Shown: positions 9,632-18,300 of the stretch, in pieces
Numbering within the stretch: the stretch's first letter is position 1
Layout: each line of letters starts with the position of its first letter
Assembly: GCF_900302455.1 (NCBI RefSeq)
Contig: NZ_ONZG01000007.1
Location: 1-64,000, forward strand
Length of the DNA: 64,000 nt
Direction of reading: 5' to 3'
Source of the DNA: Falsiruegeria mediterranea M17
GTDB taxonomy: Bacteria > Pseudomonadota > Alphaproteobacteria > Rhodobacterales > Rhodobacteraceae
The notes under the pieces: generated by a model
Databases searched by the model: none
What the model was told of the DNA's origin: nothing
What the model saw: the letters and a program-made list of their open reading frames with translations, nothing else
Made by a program: the position numbers and the translations under genes

Positions 9632-11203
9632 ATGACGAGAAAAGAAACCGCCCTTTCTTTGTTAGTTATGTCTTTGGCAATCGCAATACCGTCGACCTCG
9701 ATGGCGAACCAGTGCGAGAGCGCCAGTTTTTCACCCATGCCTAACGTTGCTCTTATGGTCGTCGCCCTTGAAGAAACGCCGAAGCCACACTGCCGGGTCG
9801 TTGGGGTCATCGGTACTGAAACAGAGTTCGAGCTGCTTCTGCCAGATGACTGGAACGGAAAGTTCATAATGGGCGGCAGCGGAGGTTTTGCGGGAAACTT
9901 TGACAACGCTGCCGAGGGATACTGGGGGGTTGTCGAAAACGGATGGGCGACTGTTTCGACCGATACAGGGCACAAAGGAAGCAACGTGAGCGCTGTCTGG
10001 GCGCTCAACAATCTCGAACGGCAGGTGTCGTTCGGGTTCCAAGCTGTGCACCGAACGGCAGTAACAGCTAAGGCGTTGATTTCAGAATATTACGGGTCCG
10101 AAAGCCAGCGCGACCTCTTCTTTGGGTGCTCTCGTGGCGGCGGACAGGCATTGATGGCAGCACAGCGGTCACCTGATGTGTTCGACGGCATTTACGCTGG
10201 GGCCCCAGCCTATTCCTGGACGAAGGAAATGGCTGGCCGATGGACCCACGACGCCCAGATAATGTACCCCGATCCGAACCAGATCACGACGCCAGTGATA
10301 GATGCCGATGCCCTTGTTGTCCTTGGGGGTGCGATCATGGATCATTGTGATGCACTGGACGGGCTTGAAGACGGGATTCTGAATGATCCAAGACAGTGTG
10401 ACTTCGATGTCTCGACACTGACCTGCGGCGAAGGTCAAACCAACCAATGCCTCAGCCTGGAACAGGTAGCAGCAGCCAAAGCCATATACGGCGACGCGGA
10501 ATTCGGCGGCTCCTTCTGGCCCGGGACGCCAATGGGAGCGGAATTGCCGGGCAATCCGCTTGGCTGGGCGACATGGATCACCGGAGGCTACGTGGATGGC
10601 GCCGACATCGATTTCCATCCGGGTTCGGAGGAGAGTGCGTTTGAAAGCCCAAAGATCCCGAACGCGCGTTGGGGATTTGCGACGGAGTTGATGAAATATT
10701 TCTTCTACGGCAACCCGGACTGGACCTACGAAGGTTACGATTTCTCGGAATTCGCGCACCACGCGGCACGCCTCAGTCCGACAATCGACGCGGACAATCC
10801 CGACCTTTCTGAATTCCGGGCCAACGGCGGCAAACTCATCATCGACAACGGCTGGATGGACGGTTCGCTCACAGCCTACGGCACAATCGCCTACTACGAG
10901 AGCGTGCTGGAATTCGACCCGACCGCCCTTGATGACGTGCGGTTGTTTGTCCGTCCCGGCGTCACTCATTGTCGTGGCGGTCCAGGTCCGGACGGCACCG
11001 ACTATATTGCTGCGCTGGAAGACTGGCTGGACACGGGCGTGGCACCCGACCAGCTTGACGCGCCTTACGCCTCGCCTGCGCCGGGTCGCCCTCCCACCGG
11101 ACAAGGCGGACGGATCATCTGCGCGCACCCCGGTGTCGTGACCTACAATGGCAGCGGTGCCCCGAACGACCCGATGAGCTTCAGTTGCCGAGTTCCGCAA
11201 TAG
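9632..11203 (+). CDS. Tannase/feruloyl-esterase-family hydrolase, secreted
   Basis: The 523-residue protein starts with a signal peptide (MTRKETALSLLVMSLAIAIP, cleavage near SMA-NQ). It matches the tannase/feruloyl esterase family, alpha/beta hydrolases that cut ester bonds of gallate or plant phenolics. The family's CS-D-HC arrangement is visible: FGCSRGGG with C166-S167, a candidate Asp near 410 (NGWMDG), and GVTHCRGGPGP with H446-C447. The paired cysteines would bridge Ser and His loops. ATG 9632 follows GGAGCAGCC; an upstream start at 9584 would bury the signal peptide. The next gene is an MFS carrier, possibly for a released product. The exact substrate cannot be told. Family confidence is high. 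Confidence 0.78.
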   Translation: MTRKETALSLLVMSLAIAIPSTSMANQCESASFSPMPNVALMVVALEETPKPHCRVVGVIGTETEFELLLPDDWNGKFIMGGSGGFAGNFDNAAEGYWGVVENGWATVSTDTGHKGSNVSAVWALNNLERQVSFGFQAVHRTAVTAKALISEYYGSESQRDLFFGCSRGGGQALMAAQRSPDVFDGIYAGAPAYSWTKEMAGRWTHDAQIMYPDPNQITTPVIDADALVVLGGAIMDHCDALDGLEDGILNDPRQCDFDVSTLTCGEGQTNQCLSLEQVAAAKAIYGDAEFGGSFWPGTPMGAELPGNPLGWATWITGGYVDGADIDFHPGSEESAFESPKIPNARWGFATELMKYFFYGNPDWTYEGYDFSEFAHHAARLSPTIDADNPDLSEFRANGGKLIIDNGWMDGSLTAYGTIAYYESVLEFDPTALDDVRLFVRPGVTHCRGGPGPDGTDYIAALEDWLDTGVAPDQLDAPYASPAPGRPPTGQGGRIICAHPGVVTYNGSGAPNDPMSFSCRVPQ

Positions 11204-11281
11204 GCATTCAACTGGTAGGCTCAAAATGCACCGTAATCGTGCCAGAAACCCACTGCCCAACGTTTGGGATGAACGTCGTTG

Positions 11282-12544
11282 ATGAATGAGTTTTCCGCGA
11301 GATTGCTGACGCTGCGATCGCTCTTTCTGGCGATGGCATCGGTGCAGCTTGTGACCGCCGCGTCGGGAACTCTGGTGGCGCTATACTTCGCCGAAACCGG
11401 CGCGTCACAGGAAGTTGCAGCACTCGCTCCGGCAGCTTATTCGCTCGGGTTCCTTATTGGGTGTTTTTACATCGCGGGGTGGATAACCAAGGTCGGCCAC
11501 ATCCGCTCCTTCGCCGCAGGCGCGGCCATCTGCATCGGCTCGACCCTGATCTTCGCGCTCAGCGAGCCCGTTCCGGTTCTGCTGTTCGTCAGGTTCGCGA
11601 CCGGTGTTGCTACGGCCGGATTGTTCGCTCTGGGCGACGCGTGGATCAGCGTCTCTGCCGAGAAGGCCAGTCGCGGGCGGCTTCTGGCGGTTTATGCGAC
11701 CGTGCTCGGCGTGATGTCCGTCGGCAGCCAACTTATGATCCAAGTTTTGCCCGCAGACTTGAACGAAGCCTTCATCGTGGTTTCGCTGCTCTATTGCGTT
11801 GCAATTGTCGTGCTGACCGCCGCGCGATCTGACCCTCCTACCGTCCAGTCCAGCGCCAACGTGCGGATCCGGGGGTTGTTCAAGGACTCGCCCACTGCTT
11901 GGGTCGGAGCCTTCACGGTCGGAATGGTCGCAACGACATTGCTCAACGTTACACCCTACAGAGCCGCCACTTTCGGGATCAGCACCAAGGAAATCGCTCT
12001 CCTGATTGGAGCACTGTATCTCGGACGGATTCTCTTCATGTACCCTCTCGGGTGGGCATCCGACCGCCACGACCGGCGGGTCATCATTCTGATCAACGGA
12101 GTGATCGCCTCAGCCCTGCTTTTATATTTCTCGATAGTTGGCAGCGGTGACGGGTCGGCTTATCACGCGATTTTCGGAACAATCTGGCATTCGGTATTCC
12201 TCGGCCTCATGGTGATCCTGGGTGCAGCCTTGCTGACAATGTATTCGCTTCTCGTCGCACACGCGATGGACCGAACGCCCCCCGTCTATGTCGCTGCAGC
12301 CTCAGTGACGATGCTTTTTGTCACGACTGCCGGAGGTATTGCAGGCCCGTTAGTTGCCAGCCTTGTTTCAGTGGTCTTCGAGGATTCTGCGTTGCACTGG
12401 GCGCTGTTCCTCATGATGGCTGGCTTCACGGTGTTCGTGAGCATCAGATTCGCAAAACGCGACGCCACTTCGCCAGCCGAGAAAACCAGTCACGTTGTGG
12501 CGGGAACGACCAGTACCGAGGTCGCGCCAGACAACAAAAGGTAG
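11282..12544 (+). CDS. MFS transporter (12 membrane segments)
   Basis: The 420-residue membrane protein has hydrophobic segments throughout, a short central loop near residue 195 (ARSDPPTVQSSANVRIRG) and the MFS loop motif variant GWASDRHDRRVIILING between later helices, resembling the YcaD-like branch. It follows the secreted tannase-family esterase by about 80 bp on the same strand, so uptake or export of a phenolic or related product is a reasonable guess only. ATG 11282 is used; a TTG immediately precedes it. The C-terminal tail is hydrophilic. Substrate unknown. Confidence 0.7.
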   Translation: MNEFSARLLTLRSLFLAMASVQLVTAASGTLVALYFAETGASQEVAALAPAAYSLGFLIGCFYIAGWITKVGHIRSFAAGAAICIGSTLIFALSEPVPVLLFVRFATGVATAGLFALGDAWISVSAEKASRGRLLAVYATVLGVMSVGSQLMIQVLPADLNEAFIVVSLLYCVAIVVLTAARSDPPTVQSSANVRIRGLFKDSPTAWVGAFTVGMVATTLLNVTPYRAATFGISTKEIALLIGALYLGRILFMYPLGWASDRHDRRVIILINGVIASALLLYFSIVGSGDGSAYHAIFGTIWHSVFLGLMVILGAALLTMYSLLVAHAMDRTPPVYVAAASVTMLFVTTAGGIAGPLVASLVSVVFEDSALHWALFLMMAGFTVFVSIRFAKRDATSPAEKTSHVVAGTTSTEVAPDNKR

Positions 12545-12955
12545 GGGAAGATACATGGCGCATGGGGAAGAAAACGGGCTGCTCTTGGATTGACCGATAG
12601 CGCTGAGTTGGCTGACGTTGGGCATCGGTCGGCTTGCAACTCTATTTGAAGCGGATCTTGCTTGAGCTACCGTGGATTACGGCTAGCCGACGCTGGTTGA
12701 GAGAAATCAAAGACTGGAGGCAGTCCGCAGCACAGGATCTGTTTGCTTGGATCTTGTGGGTCGGCGTTTCAACATTTTCGGCATGGACCCGCTGAAAGGA
12801 ATAGGGCCTTTGCCGCTTCTAGGCATGTAGGGAACTGCTGAGCAGCATCGGCAGTTTTACGTGGCAAGCCACTCTTGCATCACAACGACATCACAACGGT
12901 TTATCACAACATAAAATCGGGTCGTTAAGAACCGGATAACCTATTGAAAAGATAG
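12545..12955. other. 411-bp gap beside tRNA-Leu with three ATCACAAC repeats
   Basis: No gene is supported here. The octamer ATCACAAC occurs at 12879, 12890 and 12903, that is with 11- and 13-bp spacing, about one helical turn apart, and 46 bp beyond the tRNA 3' end. Repeats like this beside a tRNA can be arm-type integrase sites, but no integrase or duplicated tRNA end is seen. The rest of the gap shows nothing recognisable. Confidence 0.4.
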
Positions 12956-13041
12956 TGGTGCCCAAGGAGAGACTCGAACTCTCACGCCCGTGAAGGCGGG
13001 GGATTTTGAATCCCCTGCGTCTACCATTCCGCCACTTGGGC
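12956..13041 (-). tRNA. tRNA-Leu (anticodon CAA)
   Basis: The minus strand folds as a class II tRNA of 86 nt including an encoded CCA. The acceptor GCCCAAG pairs with CTTGGGC, the anticodon stem GGGGA/TCCCC encloses the loop TTCAAAA with anticodon CAA, and a long variable arm is followed by the T-arm GAGAGTTCGAGTCTCTC. It decodes UUG. Confidence 0.95.
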
Positions 13042-13190
13042 CACTTCGCATTGAATTAGCCGTGTTGTTCGGGAAGGTCCAGAGGCAAAAAGCTGCAAAC
13101 CGCCAAGAAGTTCCAATCGCTACCGCTTGACCCCGCAGTGCGATCATGTTCTCCCAACACTCGGACACAGAGCAAGAGTTGACGACCATC

Positions 13191-13769
13191 ATGCTGCAAC
13201 GCCTGTACGACAAGACGATTGCTCTGGCGGAACATCCGCAGGCCCTGTGGGTGCTGGCCGGTGTGGCCTTTATCGAAAGCTCGTTTTTTCCGATCCCGCC
13301 CGATGTGCTGATGATCCCGATGATTCTGGCCCGTCCCAATCGGGCGTTTCTGATCGCGACCGTGGCCCTGGTGGCTTCGGTTCTGGGGGGTATGCTGGGC
13401 TATGCCATCGGTGCGTTGTTTTATGAGAGTATTGGGCAGCCCATCCTGGCCGCCATGGGCAAGGCCGAAGCAATGGAAGCTTTCAACACCAAGTTCAACG
13501 ATTTCGGGTTCTGGGCTGTTCTGACGGCAGGTGTCACTCCGTTTCCTTACAAGGTCATCACCATCATGTCGGGCTGGACCGGCATGCCGATTGGCACTTT
13601 CATTGCCACCTCGATCCTGGCGCGCGCGCTGCGGTTCTTTCTTGTCGCGGGCCTTTTGTGGGCCTTTGGCGCCCCGATCCGCGAATTCATCGAAAAGCGG
13701 TTGGGGCTGATGTTCACCCTTTTCATCGTCCTCCTGATCGGAGGCTTTGCCGTGGTAAAATTCCTATGA
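13191..13769 (+). CDS. DedA/SNARE-associated (YqaA-type) inner-membrane protein
   Basis: The 192-residue protein has several membrane segments and the DedA/VTT-domain pattern: ESSFFPIPPDVLMIP near residues 28-42, a glycine-rich helix (VLGGMLGYAIGA) and FPYKVITIMSG, the conserved re-entrant region. YqaA-type members are believed to act in membrane lipid or proton-linked homeostasis. The start at 13191 (MLQRLYDKTIALAEHP) matches relatives better than an upstream ATG at 13146. Its stop overlaps the dsbB start by four bases, so the two are translationally coupled. Confidence 0.75.
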   Translation: MLQRLYDKTIALAEHPQALWVLAGVAFIESSFFPIPPDVLMIPMILARPNRAFLIATVALVASVLGGMLGYAIGALFYESIGQPILAAMGKAEAMEAFNTKFNDFGFWAVLTAGVTPFPYKVITIMSGWTGMPIGTFIATSILARALRFFLVAGLLWAFGAPIREFIEKRLGLMFTLFIVLLIGGFAVVKFL

Positions 13770-14230
13770 GCACACGCACAAACCTGATCCTGACCGCCGC
13801 CGCCGGGTCGGCCGCCATGCTGCTTGGCGCCTGGGGGTTCCAATACATCGGTGAGATGGCGCCCTGCAAAATGTGCTACTGGCAGCGCTACCCGCACGCC
13901 GCCGCGTTTGTGATCGGCATTCTGGCCATATTCACGCCGGGCCGGTGGTTGCCTTTGCTCGGTGGACTTGCTGCGCTTGCGACCTCGGGCATTGGGTTCT
14001 ATCACACCGGCGTCGAGCGCGGCTGGTGGGAAGGTCCGTCAACCTGCACATCTGGTCCCATCGGCGGGCTGACCCCCGAACAGTTGATGGAACAGATCAT
14101 GACCGCCCCCCTCACCCGCTGTGACGAGGTTCCGTGGGAGCTGTTCACCCTGTCCATGGCCAGCTGGAACGCGCTGATCTCGCTGGGTCTGGCGGCGATC
14201 TGGTTCGCGGCGGCGCGCGCGTCGCGCTAA
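13766..14230 (+). CDS. dsbB: DsbB-family disulfide bond formation protein
   Basis: The 154-residue protein has four membrane helices and the DsbB cysteine pairs: C34 and C37 in PCKMCYWQR, and C94 and C119 in the second periplasmic loop. DsbB-type enzymes reoxidise periplasmic DsbA and pass electrons to quinone. It is coupled to the DedA-like gene by an ATGA overlap. The length is slightly short for E. coli DsbB but normal for alphaproteobacterial members. Its end meets the convergent lrp gene with a three-base overlap. Confidence 0.8.
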   Translation: MSTRTNLILTAAAGSAAMLLGAWGFQYIGEMAPCKMCYWQRYPHAAAFVIGILAIFTPGRWLPLLGGLAALATSGIGFYHTGVERGWWEGPSTCTSGPIGGLTPEQLMEQIMTAPLTRCDEVPWELFTLSMASWNALISLGLAAIWFAAARASR

Positions 14231-14652
14231 GTCGATTTCTTGGTCGACAGCAGCAGATTGGTTTCGCTGGTCTGCACGCCTTCGAACATGCGAATCTTGG
14301 CCAGCGCCTGATCCAGCTCTTCCAGCGTTTCGGTGCCCAGTTCCACGATCAGGTCCCAGCGACCATTGGTCGAATGAACCGCCCGCACCTCTTTCAATCC
14401 CTGAAGCGCGCGGGTGATCCGGTTGGTTCCGCGCCCCTCGATCCCGATCATCATCAGGCCGCGCACCGGGTCGCGCAGCACATCCTCTTTCAGGACCACG
14501 GTGAACCCCAACACATCGCCACGCTGAATCAGCCGTTCGATGCGCGCCCGGACGGTTGTACGGGACAGGTTGAGCTGCAGCGCCAAATCCGACAAAGAGG
14601 CCCGCGCATCATGACGCAGGGCCGCAACCAACCGCTCATCCGTTTTGTCCAT
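14227..14652 (-). CDS. Lrp/AsnC-family regulator, divergent from the arginine operon
   Basis: The 141-residue protein has an N-terminal helix-turn-helix (LVAALRHDARASLSDLALQL, then LNLSRTTVRARIERL) and a C-terminal ligand-sensing domain of the Lrp type (GLMMIGIEGRGTNRITRALQ; GRWDLIVELG). It is transcribed away from arginase across a 109-bp spacer, the standard layout for an Lrp-type regulator of amino-acid catabolism. Arginine or ornithine as effector is inferred from neighbours. Confidence 0.85.
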   Translation of the reverse strand: MDKTDERLVAALRHDARASLSDLALQLNLSRTTVRARIERLIQRGDVLGFTVVLKEDVLRDPVRGLMMIGIEGRGTNRITRALQGLKEVRAVHSTNGRWDLIVELGTETLEELDQALAKIRMFEGVQTSETNLLLSTKKST

Positions 14653-14661
14653 TTAGGAACT

Positions 14662-14726
14662 CCATTTCGACCATATTGACGTCACTTTGATCAAATTTAC
14701 CTCTGTATTTCAACCCATTTCGATCA
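14662..14726. promoter_or_regulatory. Candidate Lrp-type operator between lrp and arginase
   Basis: The motif CCATTTCGAYCA occurs twice in direct orientation at 14662-14673 and 14715-14726, 53 bp (about five helical turns) apart. The palindrome TTTGATCAAA lies between them at 14686-14695. The AT-rich repeated pattern between divergent genes suits an Lrp/AsnC octamer. Binding is inferred. Confidence 0.4.
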
Positions 14727-14761
14727 GAAATTGGAAGAAACACTGATTTTCGAGGTTTCTC

Positions 14762-15688
14762 ATGAACGCCAAACACTGCATTCTGATCGGGGCACCGGTC
14801 GACAGCGGCAAGCGTCGTGCGGGGTGCCTGATGGGCCCTGATGCCTATCGCACTGCTGGCCTGGCCGAGGCGCTGACCGATCTGGGTCACACGGTCGAGG
14901 ATCTGGGCAATCTGACGCCTGCGTCCCATCCGACAGAACCGGGTGACTCCCATCTGCACCAGCCCAGCAAGACCGTCGGCTGGACGCATCGCCTGATCCG
15001 CACCGCCGAAGAAACCATGCCGCGCGGCCTGCCCATCTTTCTGGGCGGCGATCACGCGCTCGCCCTGGGCAGTGTCGCAGGTGTAGCCAATCACGCGGCC
15101 AAAGAAGAGCGCCCCCTGTTCGTGCTCTGGCTGGACGCGCACAGCGACTTTCACACCCCGGAAACCTCAGGCTCAGGCAATCTGCATGGAACACCCCTGG
15201 GGTATGTGACCGGTCGAGGCGGTTTCGCCGGCTTCCCGGTGGTCACCAATCCGGTGCCACAGGAAAACATCTGCATCATCGGCTTGCGCTCGGTCGACAA
15301 CGCTGAACGCGACGCGTTGCAGAACAGTCAGATCCGGTTCCACGACATGCGCGAGATCGACGAAAGCGGCATTGCCAAGCCCCTCGCGGCCTTTTTGGAA
15401 ACCGTGGCCGAACACAATGGCCTTCTGCATGTCTCGCTGGACGTGGATTTCCTGGACCCCTCGATCGCGCCTGCCGTTGGCACCACGGTTCCGGGCGGCG
15501 CGACCATCCGCGAGGGGCACCTGGCGATGGAGATGATTTGTGACAGCGGGCTGATGACCTCTCTGGATCTGGTTGAATTGAACCCATTCCTGGACGAGCG
15601 CGGCCGCACCGCGCAAGTCATGGTCGATCTGGCTGCGTCTTCGCTGGGACGTCGGGTCTTTGACCGCCCCACCCGGAGCTTTCTATGA
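14762..15688 (+). CDS. rocF: Arginase
   Basis: The 308-residue protein carries the manganese-binding signatures of the ureohydrolase family: GGDHALALGS, LWLDAHSDFHTPE and SLDVDFLDPS. It opens with CILIGAPVDSGKRRAGCLMGP, typical of arginase rather than agmatinase. It hydrolyses L-arginine to ornithine and urea in the cytoplasm. Its stop overlaps the ctlX-like start (ATGA), and ornithine cyclodeaminase follows, so the operon converts arginine to proline. Length is normal. Agmatinase or formiminoglutamase are less likely given the neighbours. Confidence 0.87.
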   Translation: MNAKHCILIGAPVDSGKRRAGCLMGPDAYRTAGLAEALTDLGHTVEDLGNLTPASHPTEPGDSHLHQPSKTVGWTHRLIRTAEETMPRGLPIFLGGDHALALGSVAGVANHAAKEERPLFVLWLDAHSDFHTPETSGSGNLHGTPLGYVTGRGGFAGFPVVTNPVPQENICIIGLRSVDNAERDALQNSQIRFHDMREIDESGIAKPLAAFLETVAEHNGLLHVSLDVDFLDPSIAPAVGTTVPGGATIREGHLAMEMICDSGLMTSLDLVELNPFLDERGRTAQVMVDLAASSLGRRVFDRPTRSFL

Positions 15689-16611
15689 ACCTGCTGCAAG
15701 CCCCCCAATCGGTCGTCATGATCCGGCCTCATGCGTTCTGTTCGAACCCGGAATCCCAAGGGGACAACGCGTTTCAGACCGCAACACCCAAGGATGTCTC
15801 ACAAAAGGCGCGCGACGAGTTTGACACCGCCGTAAGCACCCTGCGCAGCCACGGCGTCGACGTGAACGTGTTCGAAGATTTCGGAACCCGACACACGCCC
15901 GACAGCGTGTTCCCGAACAACTGGTTCTCCACCCATGCGGGTGGCCATGTGGCGCTCTATCCCATGTTTGCCAAAAACCGCCAACGCGAGCGGCGTTCGG
16001 ATGTGATCGACATGCTGAAGCGCGATTTTCGCGTTTCGGACGTGATCGATTACAGCGGGTTGGAACACGATGGCCTGGCGCTTGAGGGGACCGGCGCCAT
16101 GGTGCTGGACCACAGCGGCCGTATCGCCTTTGTCGCCAAGTCCAACCGCGCCGACCCGGTGGTGCTGGAGCGGTTCTGTACCCATTTCAACTATGAACCC
16201 ATCGCATTCGACGCGCTGGATGCCACTGGGCGGGCGGTCTATCACACCAACGTTCTGATGGGCATCGGCACTGAATTTGCCCTGGTCGGCCTTGATCTGA
16301 TCCCAGACGCGGACCGCAGACAGACCGTTGTCGATCGGTTGGCGGAAACCGGACGCGAGGTTATTGCCCTGACGCCTTGGCAGATCGAAAACTTTGCAGG
16401 CAACGCCATCGAACTGACCGGGAACAGCCGCATTCTGGCGCTGTCGTCACGCGCGCTGGATGCGCTGCGCCCCGAGCAGATCGACGTCATCGAACGCTCG
16501 GCAACGCCTGTGCCCCTGTCCATCCCAACACTCGAGAGCGCCGGCGGCTCGGTCCGTTGCATGATCGCTGGCATCCACCTGACCCGCCGCCCCGAAAGGA
16601 ACGCCGCATGA
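15685..16611 (+). CDS. ctlX: CtlX-like citrulline hydrolase/arginine-deiminase-related protein
   Basis: The 308-residue protein belongs to the guanidino-group modifying (amidinotransferase) fold. Features include HTPDSVFPNNWFSTH, LEHDGLALEGTGAMV, NFAGNAIELTG and a C-terminal catalytic cysteine C292 in GSVRCMIAG. Relatives annotated CtlX release ornithine from citrulline. Sitting between arginase and ornithine cyclodeaminase, with four-base overlaps on both sides, it probably supplies ornithine by a second route. Whether citrulline, arginine or a methylated arginine is the real substrate cannot be decided from the sequence. Fold and membership are well supported; the substrate is not. Confidence 0.72.
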   Translation: MNLLQAPQSVVMIRPHAFCSNPESQGDNAFQTATPKDVSQKARDEFDTAVSTLRSHGVDVNVFEDFGTRHTPDSVFPNNWFSTHAGGHVALYPMFAKNRQRERRSDVIDMLKRDFRVSDVIDYSGLEHDGLALEGTGAMVLDHSGRIAFVAKSNRADPVVLERFCTHFNYEPIAFDALDATGRAVYHTNVLMGIGTEFALVGLDLIPDADRRQTVVDRLAETGREVIALTPWQIENFAGNAIELTGNSRILALSSRALDALRPEQIDVIERSATPVPLSIPTLESAGGSVRCMIAGIHLTRRPERNAA

Positions 16612-17654
16612 CCCCCTCTGAGAAAGCCCTGGTGCCCTTCGTCTCGGTCGACCACATGATGCAACTGATCCACCAGATCGGACTGGAGCCGATGCTGCGT
16701 GGCATCGCCGACTATATCGAGGCCGACTTTCATCGCTGGGAACTGTTCGACAAGACCCCCCGCGTTGCCAGCCATTCGACCGAAGGCGTGATCGAGTTGA
16801 TGCCAACCTCGGACGGTGAGGTCTATGGGTTCAAATACGTCAACGGTCACCCCAAGAACACCAAGGAAGGCTTGCAGACGGTCACCGCCTTTGGACTTTT
16901 GGCTGACGTTGCAACAGGTTATCCGGTGCTCTTGAGCGAAATGACCATGCTGACGGCGCTGCGCACGGCGGCGACCTCGGCCATGGTGGCCAAGCATCTG
17001 GCGCCCAAAGGGTCGGACACAATGGCGATGATCGGCAACGGCGCGCAATCCGAATTTCAGACGTTGGCGATGAAAGCCATCTGTGGTCTGAAATCCGTCC
17101 GCCTTTACGACGTCGACCCAGCTGCAACCCGCAAATGCGCCGCCAATCTGGCCGCGCATGGGATCGAGGTGGTTTCTTGCACCTCCCCCGAAGAGGCCAT
17201 TCAGAGCGCTCAGATCCTGACAACCTGCACCGCCGACAAGCAATATGCCACGATCCTCAGCGACAACATGGTCGGCAGTGGTGTGCACATCAACGCCATT
17301 GGCGGCGATTGCCCGGGCAAGACAGAACTGGCCGCAGGTATCCTGCAACGCTCGGACATTTTCGTCGAATACCCGCCTCAGACGCGGATCGAGGGCGAGA
17401 TTCAACAATTGGACGACGATCACCCCGTGATCGAATTCTGGCAGGTCGTCACCGGCCAGCACCAGGGCCGCACATCCGACCGTCAGATCACCCTCTTCGA
17501 CAGCGTGGGTTTCGCGATCGAGGATTTCAGCGCCCTGCGCTACGTCCGCGACCAACTGGAACAAACCGGTCTGTACCATGCGCTTGATTTGTTGGCCGAT
17601 CCGGACGATCCGCGTGATCTGTTTGGCATGCTTCAACGCGCCGCGCCAAACTGA
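16608..17654 (+). CDS. ocd: Ornithine cyclodeaminase
   Basis: The 348-residue protein is of the OCD/mu-crystallin family. It has a dinucleotide-binding stretch (MAMIGNGAQSEFQTLA near 140-155), substrate-side motifs (YGFKYVNGHPKNTKEGLQTV; LTALRTAATSAM) and the later GGDCPGKTEL. It converts ornithine to proline and ammonia using NAD. The ATG at 16608 follows GAAAGGA and overlaps the ctlX stop; a longer upstream frame exists but lacks family similarity. It is the last step of the arginine-to-proline operon. Confidence is high for family and good for substrate. Confidence 0.87.
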   Translation: MTPSEKALVPFVSVDHMMQLIHQIGLEPMLRGIADYIEADFHRWELFDKTPRVASHSTEGVIELMPTSDGEVYGFKYVNGHPKNTKEGLQTVTAFGLLADVATGYPVLLSEMTMLTALRTAATSAMVAKHLAPKGSDTMAMIGNGAQSEFQTLAMKAICGLKSVRLYDVDPAATRKCAANLAAHGIEVVSCTSPEEAIQSAQILTTCTADKQYATILSDNMVGSGVHINAIGGDCPGKTELAAGILQRSDIFVEYPPQTRIEGEIQQLDDDHPVIEFWQVVTGQHQGRTSDRQITLFDSVGFAIEDFSALRYVRDQLEQTGLYHALDLLADPDDPRDLFGMLQRAAPN

Positions 17655-17658
17655 GGCA

Positions 17659-17706
17659 TCACCAAGTTCTTCTTGGTGAAACTACGGTGGCGGGGGCAGC
17701 GCCCCC
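17659..17706. terminator. Two hairpins between convergent ocd and HNH genes
   Basis: TCACCAAG-TTCTT-CTTGGTGA (17659-17679) is an 8-bp stem. GGGGGC-AGC-GCCCCC (17692-17706) is a second, GC-rich stem. Neither has a strong T-run. Their place between converging genes suggests transcription end or mRNA 3' protection. Confidence 0.45.
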
Positions 17707-17715
17707 TAGCCCTGC

Positions 17716-18300
17716 TCAGGCATCCAGCTCCGTGTCCCAATACAGGAAATCCATCCAACTGTCGTGCAGATGGTTGGGTGGGAACTTACGGCCCACGTTG
17801 CGCAGTTCCTCGGCTTGGGGCTGACGCGGTGGCTTGCGCAGAGACATGCCCGCACGACGCAGCGACTTGGACCCTTTGCGCAAATTGCACGGGCTGCAGG
17901 CCGCAACCACGTTTTCCCAGCTGGTCACACCGCCCGATGCCCGCGGCACCACGTGATCGAACGTCAGATCCCCGCGCGCGCCACAGTATTGGCAGCTGAA
18001 TTCATCCCTCAGAAACAAATTAAAGCGCGTGAAGGCCACGCGCTTTCTGGGTTTGACATAGTCTTTCAGTACAACAACCGAGGGTATCCTGATTTCGGTC
18101 GACGGACTTCGCACAACCTCATCATATTCGGCCACGATATCGACCCGATCCAGCCAGGCCGCCTTGATCGCATCCTGCCAGGGCCACAGCGAGAGCGGAT
18201 AATAGGACAAGGGCCGGTAGTCCGCGTTCAGAACCAACGCCGGATGCTGTTTCAACGCGCCCGGTTCGCGTACAAATTCTGTCCTGAAGTCACCGTCCAT
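17716..18300 (-). CDS. HNH endonuclease-domain protein
   Basis: The 194-residue protein has an HNH nuclease core in the C-terminal half: CQYCG, DLTFDHVVPRASGG, SWENVVAACSPCNLRKG, with two CxxC pairs as structural zinc ligands. The N-terminal part begins PALVLNADYRPLSYYPLSLWPWQ, a conserved feature of this stand-alone alphaproteobacterial family. The start at 18300 is chosen because AGGAGAGA lies upstream and the extra residues of the longer frame are not conserved. No restriction or phage partner is nearby, so its role (DNA repair, defence or other) is unknown. Confidence 0.75.
   Translation of the reverse strand: MDGDFRTEFVREPGALKQHPALVLNADYRPLSYYPLSLWPWQDAIKAAWLDRVDIVAEYDEVVRSPSTEIRIPSVVVLKDYVKPRKRVAFTRFNLFLRDEFSCQYCGARGDLTFDHVVPRASGGVTSWENVVAACSPCNLRKGSKSLRRAGMSLRKPPRQPQAEELRNVGRKFPPNHLHDSWMDFLYWDTELDA

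Noticed and set aside
12879-13041. Intact prophage or island attachment site at tRNA-Leu
   Set aside because: No integrase gene and no second copy of the tRNA 3' end was found; only suggestive short repeats remain.
17716-18300. Restriction or phage-defence system around the HNH nuclease
   Set aside because: Neighbours are metabolic and rRNA-modification genes, with no methylase, helicase or other defence partner.
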